Assembly (NCBI RefSeq): GCF_008973485.1 | Contig: NZ_CP031223.1 | Location: forward strand, 2,294,001-2,358,000 | Direction of reading: 5' to 3' | DNA: 64,000 nt | DNA from: Psychrobacillus glaciei | GTDB lineage: Bacteria > Bacillota > Bacilli > Bacillales_A > Planococcaceae | Part shown: positions 44,042 to 51,111 of the stretch, in pieces | How the letters are laid out: each line of letters opens with the position of its first letter | Numbering within the stretch: the stretch's first letter is position 1 | Program-made: the position numbers and the translations under genes | The notes under the pieces: model-generated | What the model was told of the DNA's origin: nothing | What the model saw: the letters and a program-made list of their open reading frames with translations, nothing else | The model's database searches: none

Positions 44042-45650
44042 CCAGATATTTCTGGTTGACCTTTTTTTATATCGATATATGATTGCGGTAGCCGGGGTAG
44101 AACGTAAGCACCCGTGGGGCTATTGATCCCGTCAACTAAACAGTTCGCCCCCTACTTGTAGAAACATGATTGAGGCTGGTTGGGACTCTGATCTCGTATA
44201 ACAAGCGAAGCTATGATACTACATGGAGGAATAGGGGTTACCGGTTAATTGTATGACAAGGAGGAAAATAATGATGAATCCAGTAATTGGTCTGGATGTG
44301 GCAAAAGGCGAAAGTCAGGTTCAAGCATTCTTAGATAAAAAACAACCGTATAAAAAGAGCTTTAAAGTAGCACACACACTGGAAGGGCTGACAATTCTTT
44401 TAGAGTTTATGAGAGAAATAGAAGTGGCTTCTGGAGAAAGGCCCCCCATTGTTTTGGAATCCACTGGCCACTATCATACACCAGTTGTCCAATTTTTCGA
44501 AGACAGAGGTTATTTAATAATCATGGTTAATCCACTCGTTTCGTATCGAGCAAAAAGTTCCAGTTTACGTAAAGTAAAGACAGATATCATAGATGCTCGT
44601 CATCTCTGCGAGATGTTTTATAAAGAGGACTTAGAGCCTTATAAACAGCGAGGGATCCAGCTCTTAAATTTACGTCATCTTACAAGACAACATGAAAATA
44701 TTACAGGTATGTATGTACAAACTAAACTACAATTCCAATCCGTTTTAGATCAAGTATTTCCTGAATACTGTGGGGTCTTTGGAGATCTTTATTCAGATGT
44801 CTCCTTACTGACCTTACAAGCATTTCCTACTTCTGAGGAAGTGATGGCAACACGTGAAGAAACAGTCGCCAAAAAAATAAAGGAATTCTGTAAAAGTCGT
44901 TCTCAAAAATGGGCAAACAGTCAGTCAGAAAAGTTAAAAGCTGCCGCAGATCGCAACCCATTCCAGAAAACCTTATACAATAGTCTTATCTTAAGCATAA
45001 ATATGTATATTAAGATGCTTCTAGAATATAAAAAACATCTATCAGATCTGGAAAGAGAGATAGATGCTTTAGCGAAAAGCATGGAAGAATATAAGATTCT
45101 CCAATCCATCCCCGGTATTGGTGAGAAAATCGCAGCAACGATTATTTCGGAGATTGGGGAGATTGATCGGTTTAATCATCCTAAAAAGTTAGTTGCCTTT
45201 GCAGGAATTGATCCAAGTGTTTTTGAATCTGGTACATTCAAAGGTACTTTGAATCGGATTACCAAAAGAGGTTCTAGTAGACTACGACATGCCTTATATA
45301 TGGCCGTTAAAAGTGCCATTCGTGATAGTCGCAAGAAGAAAACGACAGATGAACTCATTCCTCGAAATAAGAGGTTAAGGGAGTTTTATGATAAGAAACG
45401 TGAAGAAGGAAAGCCCTTTAAAGTAGCTGTAATAGCATGTGCAAATAAGCTTATACATTGGATTTATGCACTTTTAAAAAACAATTCACTTTTCCAAGAT
45501 CTTACCTAGTATTAAAATATAACTAAAAAGCCTAAACCTTTCCAAATACAGAAAATTGAAAGGTTATTTGGCATGCACAATTTTAGTATAGCATGAACTA
45601 ATTTGTTTTTTATTAATAAATATTGACAAACTATTGGCTGGTTTAGTTGA
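44042..45650 (+). mobile_element. IS110/IS1111-type insertion sequence
   Basis: Transposase gene with about 200 bases of non-coding DNA upstream and 130 downstream. The downstream end runs into TTTAGTTGAAG of site s24. It begins next to the IS3 target duplication. Exact ends not resolved. The upstream segment (44042-44250) is where a bridge RNA could lie. Confidence 0.7.
44271..45509 (+). CDS. IS110-family DEDD transposase (second type)
   Basis: About 412 residues from ATG 44271, 6 bases after AAGGAGG. DEDD RuvC-like N-terminus VIGLDVAKGESQVQAF, LESTGHYHTPVVQFFEDRGY, NPLVSYRAKSSSLRKVKTDI then IDARHLCEM. C-terminal transposase domain LQSIPGIGEKIAATIISEIG, TLNRITKRGSSRLRHALY. Clearly different from the 31520 transposase in sequence. 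Intact. Confidence 0.88.
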   Translation: MMNPVIGLDVAKGESQVQAFLDKKQPYKKSFKVAHTLEGLTILLEFMREIEVASGERPPIVLESTGHYHTPVVQFFEDRGYLIIMVNPLVSYRAKSSSLRKVKTDIIDARHLCEMFYKEDLEPYKQRGIQLLNLRHLTRQHENITGMYVQTKLQFQSVLDQVFPEYCGVFGDLYSDVSLLTLQAFPTSEEVMATREETVAKKIKEFCKSRSQKWANSQSEKLKAAADRNPFQKTLYNSLILSINMYIKMLLEYKKHLSDLEREIDALAKSMEEYKILQSIPGIGEKIAATIISEIGEIDRFNHPKKLVAFAGIDPSVFESGTFKGTLNRITKRGSSRLRHALYMAVKSAIRDSRKKKTTDELIPRNKRLREFYDKKREEGKPFKVAVIACANKLIHWIYALLKNNSLFQDLT

Positions 45651-45652
45651 AG
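45638..45652 (-). repeat. attC-like partial site s24
   Basis: GGTTTAGTTGAAG remains between the IS110-type element and the next cargo gene. The rest is lost or displaced. Confidence 0.45.
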
Positions 45653-45665
45653 AACTCAAAATTAC

Positions 45666-46085
45666 TTATGTTAATTTAAAGTAAATTATCTCTGGGTCTC
45701 CTTCATCTAAATTTTCTACAAATCCACTTTGTATAAATCCATTTTCTTTAAATACTTCCTGCATTCTTTTATTTGATTGATTGGTTGAAGAAAATATTTT
45801 CTTAGTAGGCGATATGCTTATAAAATACTCCATAAGGGCTGATGCATATCCTTTTCGTCTTTCAGTTGGTTTAACTATTATCAGGGATATAAAGCTGCAA
45901 TCAAAAAAATGAGTATCAAAAATTAAAAATCCTACAAATGAGAACTCGTTTTTAATAGCTATACATCTTTCTTCCTCAATAGCTTTTTTTATGTATTTTC
46001 GTCTGCTATCACTACCTATTACTTCTCTATCGATATTCAATATTTCATCTAAATCGTTTAATTGAGATTTAACCAAAGATTCCAT
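45666..46085 (-). CDS. GNAT acetyltransferase
   Basis: 139 residues. GNAT fold: FVGFLIFDTHFFDCSFISLI (beta4), then VKPTERRKGYASALMEY, the acetyl-CoA pyrophosphate loop (R/QxxGxG/A form), and SSTNQSNKRMQEVFKENGFI at the C-terminus. GAGGGGAG upstream of ATG. Substrate unknown. Cargo between s24 and s25; unrelated in sequence to the GNAT at 19780. Confidence 0.82.
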   Translation of the reverse strand: MESLVKSQLNDLDEILNIDREVIGSDSRRKYIKKAIEEERCIAIKNEFSFVGFLIFDTHFFDCSFISLIIVKPTERRKGYASALMEYFISISPTKKIFSSTNQSNKRMQEVFKENGFIQSGFVENLDEGDPEIIYFKLT

Positions 46086-46129
46086 ATAGAAGCTCCCCTC
46101 ATTGAATTTTGACTTTATTAAAACATTTA

Positions 46130-46220
46130 CTTGTTCAACTAAACTGCCCCGTTAGTTGAATAAGAAAAAAGAGCCGCCTTAGTAGCTCAACGACTTTTAC
46201 TAACGCACCCGTTAGTTGAA
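46130..46220 (-). repeat. attC-like site s25 (second hairpin class)
   Basis: CTTGTTCAACTAAACTGCCCC then GTTAGTTGAATAAG; hairpin GAGCCGCC...TAGCTC; TTTACTAACGCACCC then GTTAGTTGAAC. All four boxes intact. Confidence 0.9.
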
Positions 46221-46244
46221 CATAAAGACTTACACAATAATTAA

Positions 46245-46529
46245 TTATTTTTTGTTTTTTAACTCTAAAAGTATAGGAGCTATATTTAATAAAATGGATA
46301 TAATCGTCAAAACCCATAACATTGTTTCCATCGTAGGCACTACATCTAATAAAGCAGACCAATCTTCCCCTTTTACCCACTCCGATACAAGACTGTATTC
46401 TGCACAAAGTATTAATGCCGTAAATGATAATCCTATCGCCATAGCAAGCTTATAATCCTTTCCTGCTTTATACATATAAAGATTAATAAAAGTTGATACT
46501 ATTGCAATAACCCCAAATATTATCCACAT
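46245..46529 (-). CDS. small integral membrane protein
   Basis: 94 residues, three spans (IIFGVIAIVSTFINLYMYKA, LAMAIGLSFTALILCAEYSL, MLWVLTIISILLNIAPILLE) with a loop containing EWVKGEDWSALLDVVP and a basic C-terminus. AGGGGGAGG upstream of ATG. Unknown family. Cargo between s25 and s26. Confidence 0.6.
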   Translation of the reverse strand: MWIIFGVIAIVSTFINLYMYKAGKDYKLAMAIGLSFTALILCAEYSLVSEWVKGEDWSALLDVVPTMETMLWVLTIISILLNIAPILLELKNKK

Positions 46530-46684
46530 AACTATACCTCCCCCTTAAATTCTTTTATTATCTACGATAGGCAATAATTCCTTCTTCCACTAAACTGCAC
46601 CGTTAGTCAAAACAGACCATATGTCTATAATTCTATTAAATTGGCAATAATCCTTTTAATATTACTATTTTAGGGGGAATAGAA

Positions 46685-47524
46685 TTGTTACTAACAAAAG
46701 CATGGGCTTCGTTTGAAGCTGATAAGCGAATAGAGGGCTTTTCGCCACAAACGTTGAAGGCCTACAGATTACAGTCTTTGCTACTAATTGATTATTTTAA
46801 GGATGTAGAGATAGAGTTACTGGATACAAATCAACTGAAAGAATATCTCGCTATATCCGGTAAGCATTTAAAACCAGCAAGTCTTGCACATCGCATTCGT
46901 TTTATGAAGTCATTTTTTCGTTGGTCGCACGAAGAAGGCTATCTGAGTAAGAATCCAACTTCCAAAATCAAAGAACCCAAAGTGGGAAAGCGGATACCTA
47001 AATATTTAACCGAACGGGAGATCGAACACCTTCGTGAATCCTGTCATTCCCCAATCGAAAAAGCAATTTTTGAATTCATGTTTTCTACTGGTTATCGAAT
47101 TGGAGAAGTAGTTGCGTTAGAAAAGAACCATATTAATTGGTCCAATCAATCCGCGATCGTAAGAGGAAAAGGAGACAAGGAAAGGGAGGTCTATTTTAAT
47201 ACACGTTGCGATATATGGCTTAAACGCTATATAGAAAGCCGGAATGATCAGAACTCTGCTATTTTTGTAACAGCCAGACAGCCACACAAAATGAGCGTCG
47301 CCCAAATGCGATACATTATCAAGCGAATCTCCAATCGTGCGGAAATTAATAAAGAAATTCATCCACACCAACTTCGACACAGCTACGCAACTCATTTGTT
47401 GAATAATGGAGCTCCTCTTGAAGTCATACAAAGTCTTATGGGGCATGAGAAAAGTGAAACCACCAAGATCTATGCTCAGTTAAGCGGAAGGTTAAGAAAA
47501 GAGTATTATCAGAAGTACTTTTAA
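46685..47524 (+). CDS. tyrosine recombinase (XerD/integron-integrase-like), intact copy
   Basis: 279 residues, start TTG after AGGGGGA. The N-terminal core-binding (SAM-like) domain spans about residues 1-90 (TLKAYRLQSLLLIDYF, LKPASLAHRIRFMKSFFRW). The catalytic domain has the full residue set: R138 (GYRIGE), K162 (GKGDKE), H228 and R231 (HPHQLRHS), H254 (LMGHEKS) and Tyr nucleophile Y263 (IYAQ). It cleaves and rejoins DNA through a 3'-phosphotyrosine. No integron-integrase-type insertion was recognised, so it is nearer XerC/D in form. Encoded inside site s26, opposite most cargo genes and with its own terminator. Best candidate for the enzyme acting on the GTTAGT cores of the array. Confidence 0.9.
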   Translation: MLLTKAWASFEADKRIEGFSPQTLKAYRLQSLLLIDYFKDVEIELLDTNQLKEYLAISGKHLKPASLAHRIRFMKSFFRWSHEEGYLSKNPTSKIKEPKVGKRIPKYLTEREIEHLRESCHSPIEKAIFEFMFSTGYRIGEVVALEKNHINWSNQSAIVRGKGDKEREVYFNTRCDIWLKRYIESRNDQNSAIFVTARQPHKMSVAQMRYIIKRISNRAEINKEIHPHQLRHSYATHLLNNGAPLEVIQSLMGHEKSETTKIYAQLSGRLRKEYYQKYF

Positions 47525-47530
47525 ATGCAA

Positions 47531-47561
47531 AAGGAGCAACGTCTTAAAGGACGTTGCTCTA
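47531..47561. terminator. terminator hairpin after recombinase copy 3
   Basis: AGGAGCAACGTCTT / GGACGTTGCTCT stem, T-containing flanks. Confidence 0.75.
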
Positions 47562-47608
47562 TTTGACTAACGCACTCCGTTAGTTCAAGAGAGCTATAAA
47601 GCAAGCAT

Positions 47609-48187
47609 TTATTTCTTTTCCCAATTATGCATATATAAATTTGAAAGTTTAACTTCTATAATGGAATCTTTTTCAATATCAACATCTACCTCTTTATCAT
47701 CCGTTAACAACAAATAAAATCCAAATGAATCTCCATCCCTATAATTTAAACCAGATGAACCAGATTGGTATATTTTAAAAGAATCACCTTGATATGTTGC
47801 TGTTGCGTTAACATGATTAATAGATGTAAAACCATTATCGATTCGTGCATGTTCATTTCCAGATACTAATGTTGCCCCTCTTAAACTATAATTTCCACTC
47901 GACCTAAAGTATACTTCTGATTGACCATTGACCAATACTTTTTCTACGTAAACTTGGTTCTCCCCATCATCATAAAGCACTTTCCCCTCATTACTATCAA
48001 TATTATTCAAATCAATCTTAACAGAATATTCTCCATCAACTGGATATGAATGTAATCGATAACCTTCAATATCGTTGGCAATAACACTAATTCCATTTAT
48101 CCATAGATTAAGCCATCCACTTATCCAAAGTATAAATGCAATTGTACCTATACCAATTATTAGCATTTTAAAATGTTTTTTTTTCAT
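47609..48187 (-). CDS. membrane-anchored hypothetical protein
   Basis: 192 residues from ATG 48187, after GGGGGG; the frame upstream lacks a ribosome site. Lys-rich start, one span (MLIIGIGTIAFILWISGWLN), then an extracytoplasmic beta-rich domain (YSVKIDLNNIDSNEGKVLYD, GATLVSGNEHARIDNGFTSI, DSFKIYQSGSSGLNYRDG). Family not recognised. Cargo between s26 and s27. Confidence 0.6.
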   Translation of the reverse strand: MKKKHFKMLIIGIGTIAFILWISGWLNLWINGISVIANDIEGYRLHSYPVDGEYSVKIDLNNIDSNEGKVLYDDGENQVYVEKVLVNGQSEVYFRSSGNYSLRGATLVSGNEHARIDNGFTSINHVNATATYQGDSFKIYQSGSSGLNYRDGDSFGFYLLLTDDKEVDVDIEKDSIIEVKLSNLYMHNWEKK

Positions 48188-48236
48188 TAAATCCCCCCTA
48201 TTGAAAAATTGTAATGTACCGTAAAAACCCAAATAT

Positions 48237-48310
48237 TTATTAAACTAAACTGCTTCGTTAGTAAAAAATGCTCTACTCCTTATTGAAGTAAAGCACCCGT
48301 TAGTGAAAAG
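48237..48310 (-). repeat. attC-like site s27
   Basis: TTATTAAACTAAACTGCTTC then GTTAGT; hairpin TGCTCTACTCC...GAAGTAAAGC; ACCCGTTAGTGAAAAG. Confidence 0.88.
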
Positions 48311-48374
48311 AGGATTTTAATTCTCCTTATTTTAAAAAAGTTTTTTATTGAAGTTCTTTATCTGTTTGTTTTCT

Positions 48375-48593
48375 TTAGTTTTCTCTATCACTTTCTCTAA
48401 ACATTATTCGATATGTTTTAAAGTTTTTTCGTGCTTCAGTAAGGGAATAGTCAAAATTAGGACCTCCCCATACTTCATCCGCATGAGGATCGTCTTGCCC
48501 ATCATCCTGCCACTTACAAACTTTACATATATCATCATTACCTCGTTTTTCTAGTGTGGGAAATCTACAACAAGGACATATTGCTTGTTGCAT
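48375..48593 (-). CDS. CPCC-type cysteine-rich protein
   Basis: 72 residues from ATG 48593 (GGAGGAG upstream). N-terminal zinc-ribbon-like cluster AICPCCRFPTLEKRGNDDIC, KVCKW (CPCC and CxxC), then DDPHADEVWGGPNFDYSLTE, hallmark of the Cys_rich_CPCC family of small proteins of unknown function. Cytosolic. Cargo between s27 and s28. Confidence 0.82.
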   Translation of the reverse strand: MQQAICPCCRFPTLEKRGNDDICKVCKWQDDGQDDPHADEVWGGPNFDYSLTEARKNFKTYRIMFRESDREN

Positions 48594-48633
48594 CTTGTTC
48601 TCCTCCAATATTTTAAGTTGTAGGTTTCTTCCT

Positions 48634-48714
48634 GTTCTTCAACTAAACTGCTGCTTTAGTTCAATAAGAAAAATGCTTACTCCTTCTTGATGTAAAGCGC
48701 CTGTAGTCGAAGAA
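48634..48714 (-). repeat. attC-like site s28
   Basis: GTTCTTCAACTAAACTGCTG then CTTTAGTTCAATAAG; hairpin ATGCTTACTCC...TGATGTAAAGC; GCCTGTAGTCGAAGAAG. Near-duplicate of the right part of s11. Confidence 0.85.
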
Positions 48715-48735
48715 GAAACTCAGTACTGGTAATAA

Positions 48736-48864
48736 TTAAAGCAGTACTTTTTTTTCAATCGCTTTTATCCTATCTTCTAATTCTTTATTTTTCTTTCTTA
48801 CTTTGTCTACATAAAATGCAGAACTAAAACCAAACCCTAAAGCTAACCATGTAATAAATTCCAT
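48736..48864 (-). CDS. 42-residue membrane/coiled-coil protein, cassette copy 2
   Basis: Identical in sequence to 34290-34418, including ribosome site and flanks, but without the IS3 insertion. Bounded by s28 and s29. The copy is the empty-site proof for the IS3 insertion and the clearest evidence that a cassette has been duplicated or moved within the array. Confidence 0.75.
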   Translation of the reverse strand: MEFITWLALGFGFSSAFYVDKVRKKNKELEDRIKAIEKKVLL

Positions 48865-48922
48865 TTTCAATCTCCTTTCATTCTCATTTAAAAATTGTTA
48901 TTTATATCCAGATTATAACACC

Positions 48923-48957
48923 TCTTATTGAACTAAACTGCTGCGTTAGTTTAATAA
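48923..48957 (-). repeat. attC-like site s29 (fused form)
   Basis: CTTATTGAACTAAACTGCTGC then GTTAGTTTAATAA: left half joined directly to a box-4-type arm, no hairpin. Homology with the s12 region ends here, at GTTAGT. Confidence 0.85.
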
Positions 48958-49349
48958 TTATTATGCCTTTTCATATTTATTGAGTTAGCAGTAGCGAAAT
49001 TTTCCATATATTCATCAAAGTTATCTGGTTGAAAACGAAAAATTTTCCATTTTAATCCTTTTTTCAACCTGATAAACACCGACTTCTGGTGCCAACCAAT
49101 TCTTTTAAATTCAATCAGTTTTATATTTTCTTTATTTACTCTTCTTTTTGAAATATTCAAACCAAATAGAGAAACTACAAAAGACAAGCTACTATCATTT
49201 ATCACAAATTGATATTTTATCTTTGTAAAAAAGATGAAAATTATAGCTAAAATCAAGAAAATCAACCACTTGGAGATTATAAAAACAACTAACATAATAA
49301 AGAAAAGCAATAATAACGGCACTTTTGAATCCACTGCATTAAAACGCAA
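48951..49349 (-). CDS. membrane protein, possible PH-like domain
   Basis: 132 residues. Two adjacent membrane spans (VPLLLLFFIMLVVFIIS, LIFLILAIIFIFFTKI) followed by a beta-rich cytoplasmic segment (YQFVINDSSLSFVVSLFGLN, IGWHQKSVFIRLKKGLKWKI), a layout like bacterial PH-domain membrane proteins. Start TTG after GGGAGGG. The stop codon TAA is at the s29 boundary. Family not confirmed. Cargo between s29 and s30. Confidence 0.58.
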   Translation of the reverse strand: MRFNAVDSKVPLLLLFFIMLVVFIISKWLIFLILAIIFIFFTKIKYQFVINDSSLSFVVSLFGLNISKRRVNKENIKLIEFKRIGWHQKSVFIRLKKGLKWKIFRFQPDNFDEYMENFATANSINMKRHNNY

Positions 49350-49393
49350 TATTCATCCCTCCCTCGAAATATTTTACTATAAAATATCAATAC

Positions 49394-49466
49394 CCTTATT
49401 AAACTAAACTGCTTACGTTAGTAAAAAAGGCTCTACTCCTTATTGAAGTAAAGCACCCGTTAGTAA
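49394..49466 (-). repeat. attC-like site s30
   Basis: CTTATTAAACTAAACTGCTTAC then GTTAGT; hairpin GGCTCTACTCC...GAAGTAAAGC; ACCCGTTAGTAAATTG. Confidence 0.88.
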
Positions 49467-49477
49467 ATTGAATGACA

Positions 49478-49648
49478 TCATTTTTTAGCCTGTTTCTTCT
49501 TTTCGATATAATACCAAGAGTAATAAATAATCCAGAAAATAATTATTGCTGAAAATCCATAAGAAAAATTATCTGTGTAGGTAAGTAAAGCTATTGCTAG
49601 AATCAAAAAAGGTGGCATAAGAATCCAATATTTTTTGTTTTTGAACAT
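49478..49648 (-). CDS. 56-residue two-span membrane protein
   Basis: MFKNKKYWILMPPFLILAIA starts the first span. The second span is FSAIIIFWIIYYSWYYI with a Lys-rich tail EKKKQAKK. AAAGGTG 8 bases before ATG. Unknown family. Cargo between s30 and s31. Confidence 0.6.
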   Translation of the reverse strand: MFKNKKYWILMPPFLILAIALLTYTDNFSYGFSAIIIFWIIYYSWYYIEKKKQAKK

Positions 49649-49700
49649 ACAATTACACCTTTCGTTCTGTAGTGTTTTTCCATTGTATTTATTATTTCAA

Positions 49701-49734
49701 TCTTCAACTAACCTGCTGCGTTAGTTAAATAAAG
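49701..49734 (-). repeat. attC-like half-site s31
   Basis: TCTTCAACTAACCTGCTGC then GTTAGTTAAATAAAG: boxes 1 and 2 only. Provides the stop codon of the next gene. Confidence 0.8.
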
Positions 49735-50020
49735 AACTTAATATCAATGGTGAGATAATTAGTACAAAAGAAACTAAAACTAGTGTCCATGAAACAGTCT
49801 TTGAAAGCTTTTCTCTACCTTTTCCTTTATACCACCCAGAGAATTGCCACTTATTCCTATACAAAACAAAGAGTAGCAACAAAATAGCTATTCCACCCGA
49901 CAATGAGTAATTTTCGTATATTCCGAATCTTATATATGTGTTTCCTATAATCGTCGCACCCAAAACACCGAAAAATGTAAAGATAATTATTATTCGTACT
50001 AGTTCTAATAAAATTTTCAA
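49721..50020 (-). CDS. small integral membrane protein ending inside an array site
   Basis: 99 residues, three spans (IIIIFTFFGVLGATIIG, LSGGIAILLLLFVLY, WTLVLVSFVLIISPLILSSL). Start TTG after GAAGGTGG. The last codons and stop (TTT AAC TAA) lie within half-site s31, so the repeat supplies the C-terminus. Unknown family. Cargo between s31 and s32. Confidence 0.6.
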   Translation of the reverse strand: MKILLELVRIIIIFTFFGVLGATIIGNTYIRFGIYENYSLSGGIAILLLLFVLYRNKWQFSGWYKGKGREKLSKTVSWTLVLVSFVLIISPLILSSLFN

Positions 50021-50159
50021 TTTTATTCCACCTTCGTAATAGAGTAATCCTTTTTACTCTTTCGTAGTCTATTGTTCTATTATTACGAGGTTGTTGAGAT
50101 GTTCCCCATATAATATTTACTTCGACAACTTCCTATAAGCTCCTTCTTCTTCCTCTTAC

Positions 50160-50422
50160 CAGTTAAGCTAATCCAAAAAAAAGAGCCGTCTTAACAGTTC
50201 TATGATCTTCAACTAAGCACCCGTTAGCCATACATCCAGCACAAAATCAATGCTGCACCACAGAGAATGAAAATGGTTAGAGGAGTCAATACTAGTAGTC
50301 CACCGAAATCAATAGACTTATTAATCTCCGCTCTCCTCTTTTTTTTTACGATTAAGCAGGGGTCTTCTTAAGTATTGTCATTTTTCTTTACTTGAAGAAA
50401 TTAATTTTCATGGTAGTTCAAC
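50160..50422 (-). repeat. attC-like site s32, carries a 186-bp miniature element
   Basis: Weak left half near CAGTTAAGCTAATCC; hairpin GAGCCGTC...ACAGTTC; CAACTAAGCACCC then GTTAG, element, TAGTTCAAC and a CTTCACAACTG tail. Confidence 0.75.
50228..50413. mobile_element. 186-bp miniature element, copy 2
   Basis: Starts CCATACATCCAGCAC and ends ATTAATTTTCATGG, TAG on both sides. Highly similar to 21383-21569 through most of its length. Confidence 0.72.
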
Positions 50423-50489
50423 AAAAAAGACTTCACAACTGGCAATAAAGGTTTATTTCAATCACATTAGTTATTTTTTTATCTTTATA

Positions 50490-50891
50490 CTACCTGCTTG
50501 GATTAAGTGTTATATTCTCACTTTCACCATCTATCATTACAGTAAAAATAAGTTCTGAACTATCAATTTCGGCATATGAACAACCCCATCCACAACCCTT
50601 TTTAAACGCTGTACCTTCTAATATTCCCTTATCATTTAAGTAAGCACTGCCCCCAGATGATGATGTTTTATAATCTACCTGATAATGAACTTCCTTCTTC
50701 AAAAGTTCTTCTAAATTTTTGCCTTTAAATTCTGCAGCATAATTTCCCTCAACTAGCTTATTATTCTTATTGATATTAAATTTTACTGTCCAATTTTCAC
50801 TTTCCCCCAAAAATGTTGAGGTTTTGCCATTATAAGCTAAAAGAAATACTACCAACAATAAAAAAAGGACGATAGAAACAGTTTTACGCAT
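50490..50891 (-). CDS. secreted or membrane-anchored hypothetical protein
   Basis: 133 residues. N-terminal signal/anchor segment (VSIVLFLLLVVFLLAYNG), then a beta-rich domain with ENWTVKFNINKNNKLVEGNY, KKEVHYQVDYKTSSSGGSAY and GCGWGCSYAEIDSSELIF, whose two cysteines could form a disulphide. GAGGAGAG upstream of ATG. Family not recognised. Last cargo gene, between s32 and s33. Confidence 0.62.
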   Translation of the reverse strand: MRKTVSIVLFLLLVVFLLAYNGKTSTFLGESENWTVKFNINKNNKLVEGNYAAEFKGKNLEELLKKEVHYQVDYKTSSSGGSAYLNDKGILEGTAFKKGCGWGCSYAEIDSSELIFTVMIDGESENITLNPSR

Positions 50892-51111
50892 TTTTATCTC
50901 TCCTCACCATATTCCTTATTTTAACTATATCTATTCGACTTTTTTTCTAAATTTCCTTCTTAAACTAAACGTTAGTAATAGGTAAGCATTTGATGTTATC
51001 TCCAGCTTTTCCCCTACTCCGCACGGAACGTGCCAGTTTCCAAGCATTCCGCGTTCCATCTAGCGATGGTATTATTAATTATAAGTTTCAAGTTACTCAT
51101 GTTGATTTGGG

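Larger units (their letters stand above)
46583..47594 (-). repeat. attC-like site s26 containing recombinase copy 3
   Basis: TTCTTCCACTAAACTGCACC then GTTAGTCAAA at 46602-46611; recombinase module; TTTGACTAAC at 47562-47571 then GCACTCC and GTTAGTTCAAG. The 10-bp ends GTTAGTCAAA/TTTGACTAAC are exact inverted repeats. Confidence 0.9.

Noticed and set aside
46685..47524. Canonical integron integrase (intI) assignment
   Set aside because: The catalytic set fits any tyrosine recombinase and no IntI-specific insertion was recognised, so the neutral name was kept.
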